Positions 44,801 to 53,637 of a stretch of DNA of 64,000 nucleotides are shown here, in pieces. The stretch comes from Pleomorphomonas sp. (lineage in GTDB: Bacteria > Pseudomonadota > Alphaproteobacteria > Rhizobiales > Pleomorphomonadaceae), in contig JARKNW010000011.1 in NCBI GenBank assembly GCA_029976075.1, positions 62,001 to 126,000 of the forward strand, in the 5' to 3' direction. Both the position numbers and the translations under genes were made by a program. Below the pieces are notes generated by a model. It was not told the origin of the DNA, ran no database searches, and saw nothing but the letters and a program-made list of their open reading frames with translations. How positions within the stretch are numbered: position 1 is the first letter of the stretch; every line of letters starts with the position of its first letter.

Positions 44801-45332
44801 CATGGCTAATCCGCCGGAGAGGTATCTGGCGCCTGTCGATGGCTCCTACGACTACCTTCACGACCAACTCGTCACCGATATCGCCAAGCACTACGGGGCC
44901 GAGCCGCCCGACTGGTTGCGCGATTTTGCGATGGCTGGCGTGGAGGCCTTTGGCGGCCGGGTATCTGTTCGCGAGCCCAAGTCGCACGGCACTACCGGAT
45001 ACTACTCGATCGACAAGGCCATGGGACCCGATGACGGCAAGCCGATGCCGCAAAACTATGGCCTTGTGGCGGATCAGATCACCGAGACGCGTGCGTCCAA
45101 CAAACAAACCCCGACCTATCGCGTAGTTGTCCAAGGTAACGACGGGGCGTGGCATTTGCTCGAGCAGTCGCCCGGTGTGCCGCTTCGCTTCATGCCGGAT
45201 AGGGAGGCTGCCGAGGCTCCGGTGAGAGCTGAGCGAGAAAGGCGCGACGCCGACCAACGAGCCTTTGCGCGCATCGGAAAGCCTCTGAGCCTTGAAGATC
45301 GCGATGAGGCTCGCCCCTACAAGCTCCCCTGA
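41883..45332 (+). CDS. Large internal virion protein with lysozyme-like domain
   Basis: The 1149-residue protein starts with GTG at 41883, with AAGGGGG upstream and an overlap with the previous gene. Around residues 400-440 it has RSESGGRPDVVNDLGYAGLY followed by QFGAPRLADLGVY, a lytic-transglycosylase/lysozyme-like site with the catalytic Glu. The rest is helical. Such proteins are ejected with the DNA and locally open the cell wall during entry. Its length and position match ejection proteins of podoviruses. Confidence 0.8.
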   Translation: MADLLPSVQRSPALTEAPNSMVSAGDYARLGAAWGGAFDSLKGTVDDIALSYGKKTGEEEGYKSVQRDANGNIVVQQLPASGLVGRAADAYRDTALAAQGARAQTSLSLQAQDLYTKLWAPKEQGGGGGDPQWFAQQWKEASIGAAQNATGGDQFRLQQQAEEIGAPYMRRAIEQRASLDSEANTKTLLGHIDLLTNDASQLARSAYNGPEFQKAVADIQHSYDVLAADPRSGITPELAKQGMTRLTSTLAAEATMGAVERAYDPANGGSAKAALALADSFETDDQFKDLSPSDRKSYRAMGYAYVRGQEQEKRAAVTVLSPEVDRMVQSLNAGIDVPQSSLDGLISDLSNAGGYRQIQSLMAAKHQADTTRQLQALTPEELAARGSGLLGQTPLMRSESGGRPDVVNDLGYAGLYQFGAPRLADLGVYTPGAGEDLKSWSKTGKDAPGKWSGTFSIPGFPDVKTLDDFRANPAAQQEAYRLHIERMDADIQKNGLDRFIGQTIGGVSITRDSIRNMMHLGGTEGAIRYLTSGGVDNPSDANGTSLSDYASMGAKGEGAAVPTGSYVVDTAMSAGDDQPMATTGDGYDFLAFRKVARDMIGAQIPRMLQALDAFEVPDAGQFRTLGNLIQLAGTPDDARKYTELAVKAKMTEAAQELPADQYQAFVGSTIDEIRQGSNTELKALIPNIEDTAKSLVAQFKSDPHAAGQRLGMDLPSLRAPLPLDQPDAMPAALQARFKDNQKIAAHSGSQPSLLTPAEETRFGDVMRSQSAAVVAGTLNSLASMDRDSLKATLSSKDVSGAIVAMSNSPDWQKASSAFGFMDQVDQKMPLDFNELFGQKAAGDLDEWKHKLSFVPPEEFQKERMAALDPAAKEARKTLSEQASKAFAKSYPKPSDVVGLLDNRSWFNPAGYLTSVAPVSDGPLGSEGQLYAEFSKNFNDAYVRNGGNESAAAEFAAKQTAQKWAPSVANGGRIMANPPERYLAPVDGSYDYLHDQLVTDIAKHYGAEPPDWLRDFAMAGVEAFGGRVSVREPKSHGTTGYYSIDKAMGPDDGKPMPQNYGLVADQITETRASNKQTPTYRVVVQGNDGAWHLLEQSPGVPLRFMPDREAAEAPVRAERERRDADQRAFARIGKPLSLEDRDEARPYKLP

Positions 45333-45339
45333 GGAATCT

Positions 45340-48300
45340 ATGCCCCTTATTTCCGAAGACGAAGACCTCCGGCAGATCGGCCCGGCTCCCCGGCAAATGA
45401 CCGGGGCTCCTGCTCCAGATCCGTTCGCTCAGAAGCCGACGTTCGCGCAATCGATCGATGCGGCATGGCAGGAGGGGGTTCCCTATGCGGCATACGAGTT
45501 CGGCCGCAAGGTCTACGACCTCCTGTCATCAGATCCGTCGGCCGATCTCGATCCGACCCACAACCCGTTCGCACTGATCAAAGGCACGAAGTACGAAGTC
45601 GAGCACGCCGACGAGTTCATAGGCTCTCCAAACGAAGCGGCTACGCGCGCCATCATGGCTAAGATCGACGCACGAGATGAGCGGCTGAAGACCCTTTCCG
45701 ATGCGGGATGGATGGGCACGGTGACGCAAGTTGGTGTCGGCGCTGCTGACCCGACCAACTACATCCCAATCATAGACGTGCTGTCGGGCGCCGCTAAGGG
45801 AATGACGATGGCACGCGTCGCTGCTCGGTCGGCGGCTCTTGGCGCGGCCCAGGCGACCGTCGGCGAGGCGTTTCTTCAGGCAACACAGCCGGGACGCGGC
45901 TGGGAGGAGGGCGCGGGCAACATCGCTTCAGCGACGATTCTTTCTGGCTTGGTGGGAGCCGGCCTTGGCTATCTGACCAAGCAAGAGATCGCGTCGCTAA
46001 CTCAGGGAATGGATAAGTTTCGCGCGGAGGCTACGGCACATATCGCGGGAGCGTCCATGCCGCAGTCTGCCGGCGCCGCCGCCTCGGATGCACGCCAACT
46101 TGAACAGGTACCGTACCTTCCGAAGCCACTCCAGAACATCAGCGACAGCCTTTCCCCGACCGGCCGCGTTTGGTCGAGTCAGTCGGTTCAGGCCCGACGC
46201 ACCTTGGCAGACCTCGCCGAAACGCCCCGCATGTTCACCGACAACGAGAAGGGCATCACCACCACGGGCGACGGGCTTCCGCCTCTTGATCGCGCTGTTC
46301 GGCAATGGACAGCGCCGGCGCTGGCCCAGGCCGACGGTGTGCTTCGTGATGCCTATGTGGACTATCGGTATGGACCAAATTCGCCCAAAGCCCCAATGCT
46401 CCAGGCTGGATGGCAGCAACTACGCGGAACGACGCCGGAAGGTATTTTGTCGCCTAAGGAGTTCAACGAGGCAGTCTTCGACGCCCTCTATTCTGGCGAC
46501 AAGAGCCCCATTCCACAGGTTCAACAGGCGGCCCAACACATCAGGTCGACGATCCTCGATCCTGTGACGGAAGCCGCAAAGGCAACCACCGGGGCCGACG
46601 GACGTGCTTTGCTCGGCGATGTAGGAGCCCCGGCCGGAGATGAGAGCTTCGCCCCTCGTCTTTGGGACAAGATCGCTATCACTCGGAAGCGCGACAAGTT
46701 CATCGCCACCACAACAGATTGGCTGAGGGGACAGCAGGCGCAGAAGGCGGAGATTCAAGCGCGGTTGGCGAGCTGGCAGGCTCACGCCGATGACCTCGAT
46801 GCCCGCATCTTGAAAAAGCAGGGAGCCATAGAGACACTTGAACGCCAGCTGTCGAAAGCCAGCGATAAAGCGGACGAGATGACTTCGCTCAACAAGTTCG
46901 CCAACCGGCGAGCAGGCGATCTGCGGCAGGGAGCGGATCGGGCGGGCAAACTCGATAACGCTCGCGGTGGGGCGGTGTTCGAGACGCGCGTCCGCAATCG
47001 CGGCAACGAGCTTCAGGACCGGGCAAGCGGTAAATCGGCGGAGCTAGAAAAGCTCTATGACGATCTCGACGAGCTCCATGAGCTCCGCAACAGCGCCAGG
47101 AAGCAGATTGAAGAAGAGCTTGGGAAGTGGCGGGGCAAGTCCACGGCCGAGGTGAAGGCCGCGCTGAAGGCTCGGGCCAAGGCTGAAGCCGAGCGTGACG
47201 CGGCGAAAGCGGCCGGCACCTATCAAGGGCACGGTGAGCGGTTGACCTCAGCCGATGACGTGGTGGACAGTGCTGTTCGCCGCATTCTGGCTTCAGATCG
47301 CAATCTGTCCGACGGCGAACTTCGCGACCGCGCCAATCAGATCGCTGATCGTATCCTAAGCACGCCAGACGGGCGCCTGCCGTACGATGAGCCGTCGCGA
47401 TACGCGGAAGGCGGCGTTGGCGGTGGTGAAGTGCGCGGCTCGTTGAACGAGCGCGAGTTCGGCATCCCCTCGGCCATGGTGCGCCAGTTCCTTGTCCGTG
47501 AGCCGACGGAAGTGCTGCACGCCTTCCTTCGGACGACGGTGCCGGACATCCTTCTTACGCGCCGCTTCGGCGACGTGCGCATGACCGAAGCGCTGAAGAA
47601 AGTGACCGAAGAGTACGCGGCCAAGGCAGCGCAACTCAACTCCGAGAAGGCGAGGGTAAAACTCGAGGCCGAAAAGCAGCGCGTCCTTCGCGATCTCGCT
47701 GCCGTTCGTGACCGGGTGCGAGGCATCTACGGCTATAGCGCAGATCCTGGCGTGCGAAAGCTGGCCTCGATTGCACGAGCCCTACGAAGCTGGGGGCTGG
47801 CGACCGACATGGGCTCGTCGCTCCTGTCGAGCCTCAACGACTCGGTTGGTGCCGTCTTCCGCTTTGGCCTGGAAGGCGCCTTCCGTTCGGCATGGCGGCC
47901 ATTCTTCAAGGGGCTAATCACCGATACGAAGTTCAACGCCACTGCCCGCCGGCAGGCGCGGGCGATGGGCATTGGCCTCGACATGCACCACGCCCTCAAC
48001 GGTCGGCAGTTGGGCGATGTCATCGACTATTACAAAGCCGGTTCTGGCGTTGAGAAGTTGGCTGGTTGGGCTGGCGACAAGTCGATGATCGCCAACGGTA
48101 TGGCGCCATATACCGACCTCATGAAGACGATGGCCACGACGGCAGCCAGTGACGAGCTTCTCCGCATGTGCCAGCGCGTAGCAGCCGGAACGGCAAGCAA
48201 AACAGACGTGCGCGATCTGGCGGCCGCGAACATTGCGCCTGACAAGGCAGCACGCATCTGGAAGCAACATGAGGTTTCGGCCGTCGAGCCGATTGATGGG

Positions 48301-48945
48301 GTGATGTTGCCGGAAACGGCCAGCTGGACGGACGTTGAGGCTCGCCAGTCTTTCGAGGCAGCGATTGCGCGCGAGGCCGATATTGCCGTCGTGTCGCCGG
48401 GGCAGGAGAAGCCGTTGTTCCTGTCTCGGCCGGTTGGCGCGCTGCTCGGCCAGTTCCGCGGCTTCACTGCGGCTGCTCATGAGCGAGTGTTCATCGCCAA
48501 TCTTCAGCGCCGAGACGCGCGAACCGCTTCCGGGCTTATGTCCACTCTGGCCGCCGGCATGCTGAGCTATAAGCTCTATTCGATCGCGACGGGGCAGCAG
48601 ACGAGCGACAAGCCCCAGGACTGGATCAAGGAGGCGGTGAACCGCTCCGGTATCTCTGGCTGGATCAGCGACGTCAACGCGGCGCAAGCCAAGGTGTTCG
48701 CCGGCAAGACCGATCTGTTCCGCCTGATCGGTTCGGATCGGCCGCTGTCGCGCTACGCTCAACGATCCGCACTGTCGAGCTTCCTTGGCCCGACGTACGG
48801 ACGGATGGAGCGACTTCAGGGGCCGCTCTACAGCCTTTCTCAAGGCACCTGGTCAGCAAACGACACCGATGCCATTCGCCGGTGGGCTTGGCTTCAGAAC
48901 CACTTCGCGCTTCGTCGCCTGTTCGACCAGATGGAAGGACGCTGA
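45340..48945 (+). CDS. Giant internal virion (ejection) protein
   Basis: The 1201-residue, mainly helical protein has a long coiled-coil stretch (about residues 465-640, for example RILKKQGAIETLERQLSKAS) and Ala/Gly-rich amphipathic segments. It fits the second large ejection protein that forms the trans-periplasmic tunnel. GAGGA precedes ATG 45340. Part of its 3' end is duplicated, with deletions, in the remnant at 54750-54963. Confidence 0.76.
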   Translation: MPLISEDEDLRQIGPAPRQMTGAPAPDPFAQKPTFAQSIDAAWQEGVPYAAYEFGRKVYDLLSSDPSADLDPTHNPFALIKGTKYEVEHADEFIGSPNEAATRAIMAKIDARDERLKTLSDAGWMGTVTQVGVGAADPTNYIPIIDVLSGAAKGMTMARVAARSAALGAAQATVGEAFLQATQPGRGWEEGAGNIASATILSGLVGAGLGYLTKQEIASLTQGMDKFRAEATAHIAGASMPQSAGAAASDARQLEQVPYLPKPLQNISDSLSPTGRVWSSQSVQARRTLADLAETPRMFTDNEKGITTTGDGLPPLDRAVRQWTAPALAQADGVLRDAYVDYRYGPNSPKAPMLQAGWQQLRGTTPEGILSPKEFNEAVFDALYSGDKSPIPQVQQAAQHIRSTILDPVTEAAKATTGADGRALLGDVGAPAGDESFAPRLWDKIAITRKRDKFIATTTDWLRGQQAQKAEIQARLASWQAHADDLDARILKKQGAIETLERQLSKASDKADEMTSLNKFANRRAGDLRQGADRAGKLDNARGGAVFETRVRNRGNELQDRASGKSAELEKLYDDLDELHELRNSARKQIEEELGKWRGKSTAEVKAALKARAKAEAERDAAKAAGTYQGHGERLTSADDVVDSAVRRILASDRNLSDGELRDRANQIADRILSTPDGRLPYDEPSRYAEGGVGGGEVRGSLNEREFGIPSAMVRQFLVREPTEVLHAFLRTTVPDILLTRRFGDVRMTEALKKVTEEYAAKAAQLNSEKARVKLEAEKQRVLRDLAAVRDRVRGIYGYSADPGVRKLASIARALRSWGLATDMGSSLLSSLNDSVGAVFRFGLEGAFRSAWRPFFKGLITDTKFNATARRQARAMGIGLDMHHALNGRQLGDVIDYYKAGSGVEKLAGWAGDKSMIANGMAPYTDLMKTMATTAASDELLRMCQRVAAGTASKTDVRDLAAANIAPDKAARIWKQHEVSAVEPIDGVMLPETASWTDVEARQSFEAAIAREADIAVVSPGQEKPLFLSRPVGALLGQFRGFTAAAHERVFIANLQRRDARTASGLMSTLAAGMLSYKLYSIATGQQTSDKPQDWIKEAVNRSGISGWISDVNAAQAKVFAGKTDLFRLIGSDRPLSRYAQRSALSSFLGPTYGRMERLQGPLYSLSQGTWSANDTDAIRRWAWLQNHFALRRLFDQMEGR

Positions 48946-48995
48946 GCGGTTTCCGGGGCAGTGCGAGAGCAGGGTGACGATGCCATGGTCCGACC

Positions 48996-50357
48996 ATGAG
49001 CACGTCGCCAATCCCTCCCGTTCTTGATCAGGATCGCTATGCCGTCTATCGGCCGACGGCGGCGACGACCGACTTTGCGCTTGGTTTTCCGCTCTTCGGC
49101 GAGGCGTCCGACGTTGCTGTCTATCTGGACGGCAATCAGCTCGCATTGACTTCGGACTATACCGTTCGATCAGTTTCGAACGGCGCAAGCCTGACACCCG
49201 CCCCGGTGTCAGATGCCTATGTACGGCTCAATGCGCCGATCTCGGCGGGAACGCTTGAGATCTTCGGTAACTTCCGGCCGCGCCGAACCATTCAGGCATC
49301 GGCGCCTTATGGGACGCGAGACTTCAACTTCGCGTTCTCGCTGCTGATGGCGGCGCTTCGTGAGATGTGGTCGAAGTTCACACGCGCCATCAAGGTTCCG
49401 GCGGGTGAGATCGAACTGACAATCCCGAGCAGCACTGATCGCGCCGGGCAGGTGCTTGCTTTCGATGCCGCTGGAAAGCCAACCATTGGCGGACGATACG
49501 CGGATTTGATGGCCTCGGCGTCCGCCGCTGGCAGCGCTGCGACGACGGCGATATCAGCAGCTCAGGCCGCCGCAGAGAGTGCTGAAGCTGCGGCACTGTT
49601 TGACCCGGCTGCATATCCGACCAAGGACCAACTCACTGGTCTGCTTCAAGGCTTTGTTCCGACGGGCCGAAAGATCAAGGTCGGCAAAGGGCTCTTGCTC
49701 GGTGGCGCCGCCGGCAGTGATGCAGCGCCCGTCGCCAACGATCTTTCGAACGATCTGCTGCTCGGGCTCGACATGGGGGCGTTGTCAGGCCTGCTGAAAA
49801 ACGCTCGCTTCATAACCGCCTCCGGCAACATCCAGCCCAGCGCTGGCGTCACGAAATGGCTCGGCTTCCTTGTTGGAGGCGCAAACGACGGTGGGGCAAG
49901 TAGCGGTAGCAACAGCGGTGTCGGCGCCGCTGGTGGTGCCGGATGCTTGTTCCTTGCCGGCGTATCCGATGCCGTGGGCTATGCCGTCGTCATCGGTGGC
50001 AAAGGTGGAAATTCCAGTGTCGTTGTCGGATCGACCACCTACACGGCGAACGGGAACGGCGGCGTTGCAACGAACGGACTGGTTAATCTGACCGGAGCGC
50101 CATGCAGCGACGGAACGATCACGGGCCGCAGTAGCAATGCGGGTCAGATCGCAATTGGCGCGACCGGCGGCGATGGCCCGTTCGGTCTTGGGACGGGCGG
50201 CGGAGGGGGCATGGTCAGCAACTGGACTGGCTTCGTCACCCGCAACGGTATCGCGGCCAGAGGCTATGGCGCAGGCGGGGGCGCCGCCGCCGGTTTGGAT
50301 GGTTCCGGTGTTGGTGGCGCTGGTACGCCCGGTTGTCTCTTGCTGTTGGAGTTCTGA
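48996..50357 (+). CDS. Tail fibre/adhesin with glycine-rich tip
   Basis: In the 453-residue protein the N-terminal 140 residues form a T7 gp17-like virion anchor (DYTVRSVSNGASL, APYGTRDFNFAFSLLMAALR). An Ala-rich helical shaft follows (AGSAATTAISAAQAAAESAE). From about residue 285 there is a Gly/Ser/Asn-rich domain with GGANDGGASSGSN, GTGGGGGMVSNWTG and GAGGGAAAGLDGSG, like polyglycine receptor-binding adhesins. It should determine host range. Its 5' part is duplicated in the remnant at 55630-55735. Confidence 0.78.
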   Translation: MSTSPIPPVLDQDRYAVYRPTAATTDFALGFPLFGEASDVAVYLDGNQLALTSDYTVRSVSNGASLTPAPVSDAYVRLNAPISAGTLEIFGNFRPRRTIQASAPYGTRDFNFAFSLLMAALREMWSKFTRAIKVPAGEIELTIPSSTDRAGQVLAFDAAGKPTIGGRYADLMASASAAGSAATTAISAAQAAAESAEAAALFDPAAYPTKDQLTGLLQGFVPTGRKIKVGKGLLLGGAAGSDAAPVANDLSNDLLLGLDMGALSGLLKNARFITASGNIQPSAGVTKWLGFLVGGANDGGASSGSNSGVGAAGGAGCLFLAGVSDAVGYAVVIGGKGGNSSVVVGSTTYTANGNGGVATNGLVNLTGAPCSDGTITGRSSNAGQIAIGATGGDGPFGLGTGGGGGMVSNWTGFVTRNGIAARGYGAGGGAAAGLDGSGVGGAGTPGCLLLLEF

Positions 50358-50359
50358 CC

Positions 50360-50914
50360 ATGCAGCAAGCCTATGTCGTGACCTTTGGCATTGTCACAAA
50401 CACCATCATGCTGGAAGACGACGCAAACCCGGCGGACTTCGGTGCGACCGCCGGGCCGCTGGAAGCCGTCATTGGGTGGTCATTTGACGGGGTGAACTGG
50501 AGTGCTCCCGCAGAGCCATCACCTTCGTTTGAAGATCGCAGAAAGATAAAGCTCGACGACATAATCGCCTTTGGCGAAACGCTCCTCGCCGCCGGCGCCC
50601 CTGTCTCTGGCGGCCTGCATGTCGCGCTTGGCGATGGCAGCCGCGCCGACCTGACTGCCATGGCCGCGACTGCGACGGCCGCCGCTTCGGGCTCCGTGTC
50701 GTGGCCGGAAAGCTACGCTCGCGGCTGGATCACCATCGAGAACGTCCGTATCCCGCTCGCCACACCGGCGGCTGGACTGACGCTCGCCGCCTCGGTTGGC
50801 GGCTACTACGCCGCTCTCGTCCAGCATCGCCGCGACCTCAAAGACCAGGCGCTTGCCGCCGTGGATACCGCCGCACTCGACGCCATCGACATTTCCGCCG
50901 GCTGGCCGGCCTGA
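50360..50914 (+). CDS. DUF4376-type tail-associated protein
   Basis: The 184-residue C-terminal two thirds (GGLHVALGDGSRADLTAMAA, WPESYARGWITIENVRIPL, YYAALVQHRRDLKDQALAA) looks like DUF4376, a domain found in phage tail-fibre accessory proteins. It directly follows the fibre gene (2-base gap), so it is probably a fibre tip or assembly component. Confidence 0.7.
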   Translation: MQQAYVVTFGIVTNTIMLEDDANPADFGATAGPLEAVIGWSFDGVNWSAPAEPSPSFEDRRKIKLDDIIAFGETLLAAGAPVSGGLHVALGDGSRADLTAMAATATAAASGSVSWPESYARGWITIENVRIPLATPAAGLTLAASVGGYYAALVQHRRDLKDQALAAVDTAALDAIDISAGWPA

Positions 50915-50931
50915 AAGAGGTGATCACCCAA

Positions 50932-52032
50932 ATGGACATGCAGATTTTCGCCGTCGCTCAGGCCATGGAGGTTACCTACGGAGTGCCGGCGGCTTGGATC
51001 GCTGCCGTCATTGCCAAGGAGAGCGGCGGTCAAACCTACGCGACCGTTGCCGGAAACAAGCTCCCGCTCATTCGCTGGGAGGGCCACTACTTCTATCAGC
51101 GCCTCAAGGGTGAAGCTCTTGATCGGGCAGTGGCCAAGAAGTTGGCCGCGCCCACGCCGGGCGCCATCAAAAACCCGAAGGAACAGGCAGATAGGTGGCG
51201 CAAGCTGGTAGAGCCGGCCTGTTCCATCGACACCGACGCGGCGCACGAAAGCATGAGCTGGGGTGTCGGGCAGGTCATGGGCGCGCACTGGAAGCGGTTG
51301 GGCTACGTGAGCGTTGCTGACCTCGTCAAAGCGGTGTGTGCCGGTCTCTACGGTCAGGTCGATCTCATGATGCGCTATTGCCGCGAGTTCGGCCTTCTCG
51401 ATGAGTTGGCGCACGGTGACGCTCTCGGCTTCGCTCGTGGCTACAACGGCCCGAAGGCGCCCCAGAGCTACGCGGATGACATCGAGCGGCTGGCCAAAGA
51501 GTTCGGCGGCGAAGTGAAGACTGCCGAAGTGGCAGGCATGCTCCGAATGGGCATGAAGGGCGCCAAGGTCCGCGAGCTTCAGAGCCTCCTCAATCGCACC
51601 GGCGCGGCGCTCAAGACAGACGGCGACTACGGTCCTGCGACCAAGGATGCGGTGTTAGTTTTTCAGCGCAAGAACGGACTATCCGCCGACGGCGTCGCCG
51701 GTCCGGAGACCATGCGAGCAATCTCGTCGTATCGCGTTGCTCCTGATGAGGCGGTCGGCAAGGTTGGGGCGATGGAAACGCCGGAAGCCAAGCAGGGAAC
51801 GGCTTTCGCGGTTGCTGGCGCGGCTGGTCTCGGCGCACTCGACAAGGTGCAACCCTACATCGATCAGGTGAACACCGCTGCGGACAAGCTGAACGGCTTC
51901 TCGTCGCTCTCCTCGATCGCCGGCTACGCGGCGACTGGTCTCACCGTCTTCGCCGCCCTGCTTATCGTTGGCGGCCTCGCTTGGGGTGCTGCTGGCTGGA
52001 TCAAGAGCAAGCGAACTGAAGGTTGGGCGTAA
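50932..52032 (+). CDS. Endolysin: N-acetylmuramidase with peptidoglycan-binding and membrane segments
   Basis: The 366-residue protein has an N-terminal muramidase-like (DUF3380) region with AAVIAKESGGQTYATVAGNK, IRWEGHYFYQRL and SWGVGQVMGAHW, then a peptidoglycan-binding domain (MLRMGMKGAKVRELQSLLNR, DGDYGPATKDAVLVFQ). A C-terminal transmembrane helix (about 335-358) follows. It degrades the host wall at lysis. The membrane segment at the end is less common and could control release. Spanin genes follow at once. Confidence 0.87.
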   Translation: MDMQIFAVAQAMEVTYGVPAAWIAAVIAKESGGQTYATVAGNKLPLIRWEGHYFYQRLKGEALDRAVAKKLAAPTPGAIKNPKEQADRWRKLVEPACSIDTDAAHESMSWGVGQVMGAHWKRLGYVSVADLVKAVCAGLYGQVDLMMRYCREFGLLDELAHGDALGFARGYNGPKAPQSYADDIERLAKEFGGEVKTAEVAGMLRMGMKGAKVRELQSLLNRTGAALKTDGDYGPATKDAVLVFQRKNGLSADGVAGPETMRAISSYRVAPDEAVGKVGAMETPEAKQGTAFAVAGAAGLGALDKVQPYIDQVNTAADKLNGFSSLSSIAGYAATGLTVFAALLIVGGLAWGAAGWIKSKRTEGWA

Positions 52033-52292
52033 TGGCCGCGCTCACTTTTGCACTCAAGCATTGGCGCCTTGTTGCCGCCGGGTTGGCTGCATTGGCCGTT
52101 CTCGTGGTCGCCTGGATGATCTTTGACGCCGGCCGAGACAGTGAGCGCACTGCCCAAGATAGGGCCTCAGTGCGGGCCTATGAGGAAAGGACGCGGATAG
52201 ATGAAATGCTCGATGGCCTCTCGCCTCGTGAGCTGTGCCGCGCTGCTGGCGGTGGCCGTGATTGCGATAGCTTGCGCGGCGACTCCCCCTAA
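52032..52292 (+). CDS. Probable inner-membrane spanin (Rz-like)
   Basis: The 86-residue protein has one N-terminal transmembrane helix (about residues 12-32, RLVAAGLAALAVLVVAWMIF) and a short charged helical periplasmic part (RDSERTAQDRASVRAYEERT). It starts by TAATG overlap with the endolysin. The lipoprotein gene overlapping its 3' end in another frame is the classic Rz/Rz1 arrangement. Confidence 0.68.
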   Translation: MAALTFALKHWRLVAAGLAALAVLVVAWMIFDAGRDSERTAQDRASVRAYEERTRIDEMLDGLSPRELCRAAGGGRDCDSLRGDSP

Positions 52293-52419
52293 GGGTGGAG
52301 CGGGGTTGAAGTTGGTCACACCTCTCAAACCAGCGGCTGCCGTATGCCTCGCTCAGACGGATCCGGAAGCACTCAAGCGGATCCTTGGCAACGACGAGAT
52401 CATCAAGCGCACACGTTGA
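52201..52419 (+). CDS. Probable outer-membrane spanin lipoprotein (Rz1-like)
   Basis: The 72-residue protein has a signal peptide and a lipobox-like AVIAIAC near residue 25, after which the mature protein has Pro-containing text (AATPPKGGAG). It begins inside the inner-membrane spanin gene in another frame and extends past it. Outer and inner spanins join to fuse the membranes at the end of lysis. Confidence 0.65.
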   Translation: MKCSMASRLVSCAALLAVAVIAIACAATPPKGGAGLKLVTPLKPAAAVCLAQTDPEALKRILGNDEIIKRTR

Positions 52420-52478
52420 GTAGACGACGAACGGCGGGCTGGATGGTGCTCCGCTGAGATTGAGGAACACGGGGCGAA

Positions 52479-52874
52479 ATGGCTGATATTGGGCCGCATA
52501 TCCCTCCCGGCGCGGCAGAGCTGGGGAGCAGCTTTCTGGGGGTAGCCATGGCGAAGGTTCTGCCGGCGCTGGCGGGTGCTTACATCCGCAACCTTTTTCC
52601 TCCACGTAAAGCGTGGCGGCAACGCCTCCTCGAAACCGCTGGCGGCGTGCTGATGGTGATCTACGTTGGTGAGGTCGCGGCGGGCGCAACATGGGCCGTC
52701 CTCCGCTGGGCCGGCGGATTTATCGGCGTTACGGACGTCGCGGAGTTCGTCAATCGCAGCCAGAGTGATCTCCTCGCCGCCTTCCTAGTTGGACTTACCG
52801 GAATGACAGTCGTCGAAGGCGCGTTCCATTACTCTCGGCGTTGGTTGGAGAGACGAGAGGAGAAGATCGGGTAG
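52479..52874 (+). CDS. Membrane protein, possible holin
   Basis: The 131-residue protein has hydrophobic segments at about 15-35, 50-75 and 95-115 and a strongly basic/charged tail (RRWLERREEKIG). Placed directly after the spanin genes, it could be the holin or a holin-like protein, but no family is recognised. It is the last of the rightward late genes before the convergent SRAP gene. Confidence 0.6.
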   Translation: MADIGPHIPPGAAELGSSFLGVAMAKVLPALAGAYIRNLFPPRKAWRQRLLETAGGVLMVIYVGEVAAGATWAVLRWAGGFIGVTDVAEFVNRSQSDLLAAFLVGLTGMTVVEGAFHYSRRWLERREEKIG

Positions 52875-52896
52875 CGCGGGATCCGCCGTCCGTCCC

Positions 52897-53535
52897 TCAT
52901 GCGTCGTCCTTCTTGCCCCTCGCTACGATCTTGAGCACTCCGTCAGGTAGCGGGCGCTGAAGACTCTTGGCTTCGCTCCATGGCGCCCGAAGCCAAGCAT
53001 CAACCTCTTCGGGCGTGGTGAGGATTACCGGCATTGCCTTTGGGTGAACCGGCTTTACCTCCGCGTTCGCGTCGGTGGTGAGGAAGCCGTAGAGCTGATG
53101 CTCACCCTCGACCGGTTCGGCCTTCGTGCCTCGCGTCCCGGTCCAGGTAGCCCACACGCCAGCGAAGAAGAACAAGCTGCGGTCCTCATCGAGGGCAAAC
53201 CAAGTTGGAATCTTGCGGGGCTTAGCGTCCAGATACTCGCAGAAGGACGAAGCTGGAACCACGCAACGGCTCTCCGGGCCTAGCCACCGGCGCCACCACG
53301 GAGAATCAGTATTTCGGATGTTGGTGATTGGCGCCCCGCCATAGGTTGCCGGACCGGGCATGCCCCAACGCATCCTAAGAATCTCTCGACCGTTGGCTGT
53401 TTCGCGAACAACAGGCGCCAGCTGGTCGGGAAAAATCGAGGGTAGGGGCTCGAGGTTTCCGGTGTGATCGACCATCGCTTTTACGATCGCACGGATCGCA
53501 GCCGGCGCTCTCGTTAGGCTGTACAGGTTGCACAT
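52897..53535 (-). CDS. SRAP (HMCES/YedK) abasic-site DNA-protein crosslink protein
   Basis: In the 212-residue protein the catalytic Cys2 is present in MCNLYSLTR, with [22 protein letters not shown] and the active-site His in HPKAMPVIL. The family forms a stable thiazolidine link with abasic sites in single-stranded DNA and so protects replication forks. A perfect LexA box lies 40 bases upstream, so host SOS induction should switch it on. It runs opposite to the late genes and looks like lysogen-expressed cargo. Confidence 0.93.
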   Translation of the reverse strand: MCNLYSLTRAPAAIRAIVKAMVDHTGNLEPLPSIFPDQLAPVVRETANGREILRMRWGMPGPATYGGAPITNIRNTDSPWWRRWLGPESRCVVPASSFCEYLDAKPRKIPTWFALDEDRSLFFFAGVWATWTGTRGTKAEPVEGEHQLYGFLTTDANAEVKPVHPKAMPVILTTPEEVDAWLRAPWSEAKSLQRPLPDGVLKIVARGKKDDA

Positions 53536-53574
53536 TGCAGACGCTCCTAAACTACTCCCGGCATATTGGCACTT

Positions 53575-53589
53575 GTTCGCCTATTGTTC
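53575..53589 (-). promoter_or_regulatory. LexA (SOS) box
   Basis: GTTC-GCCTATT-GTTC, a perfect alphaproteobacterial LexA box, lies in the divergent region between the SRAP gene (start 53535) and the nuclease gene (start 53638). It is well placed to control SRAP and might also affect the nuclease. Confidence 0.75.
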
Positions 53590-53637
53590 TAGTCTTGCCT
53601 CTGTTGCGGATGAGGCCGGAGTACATCCGGAAAGGTT

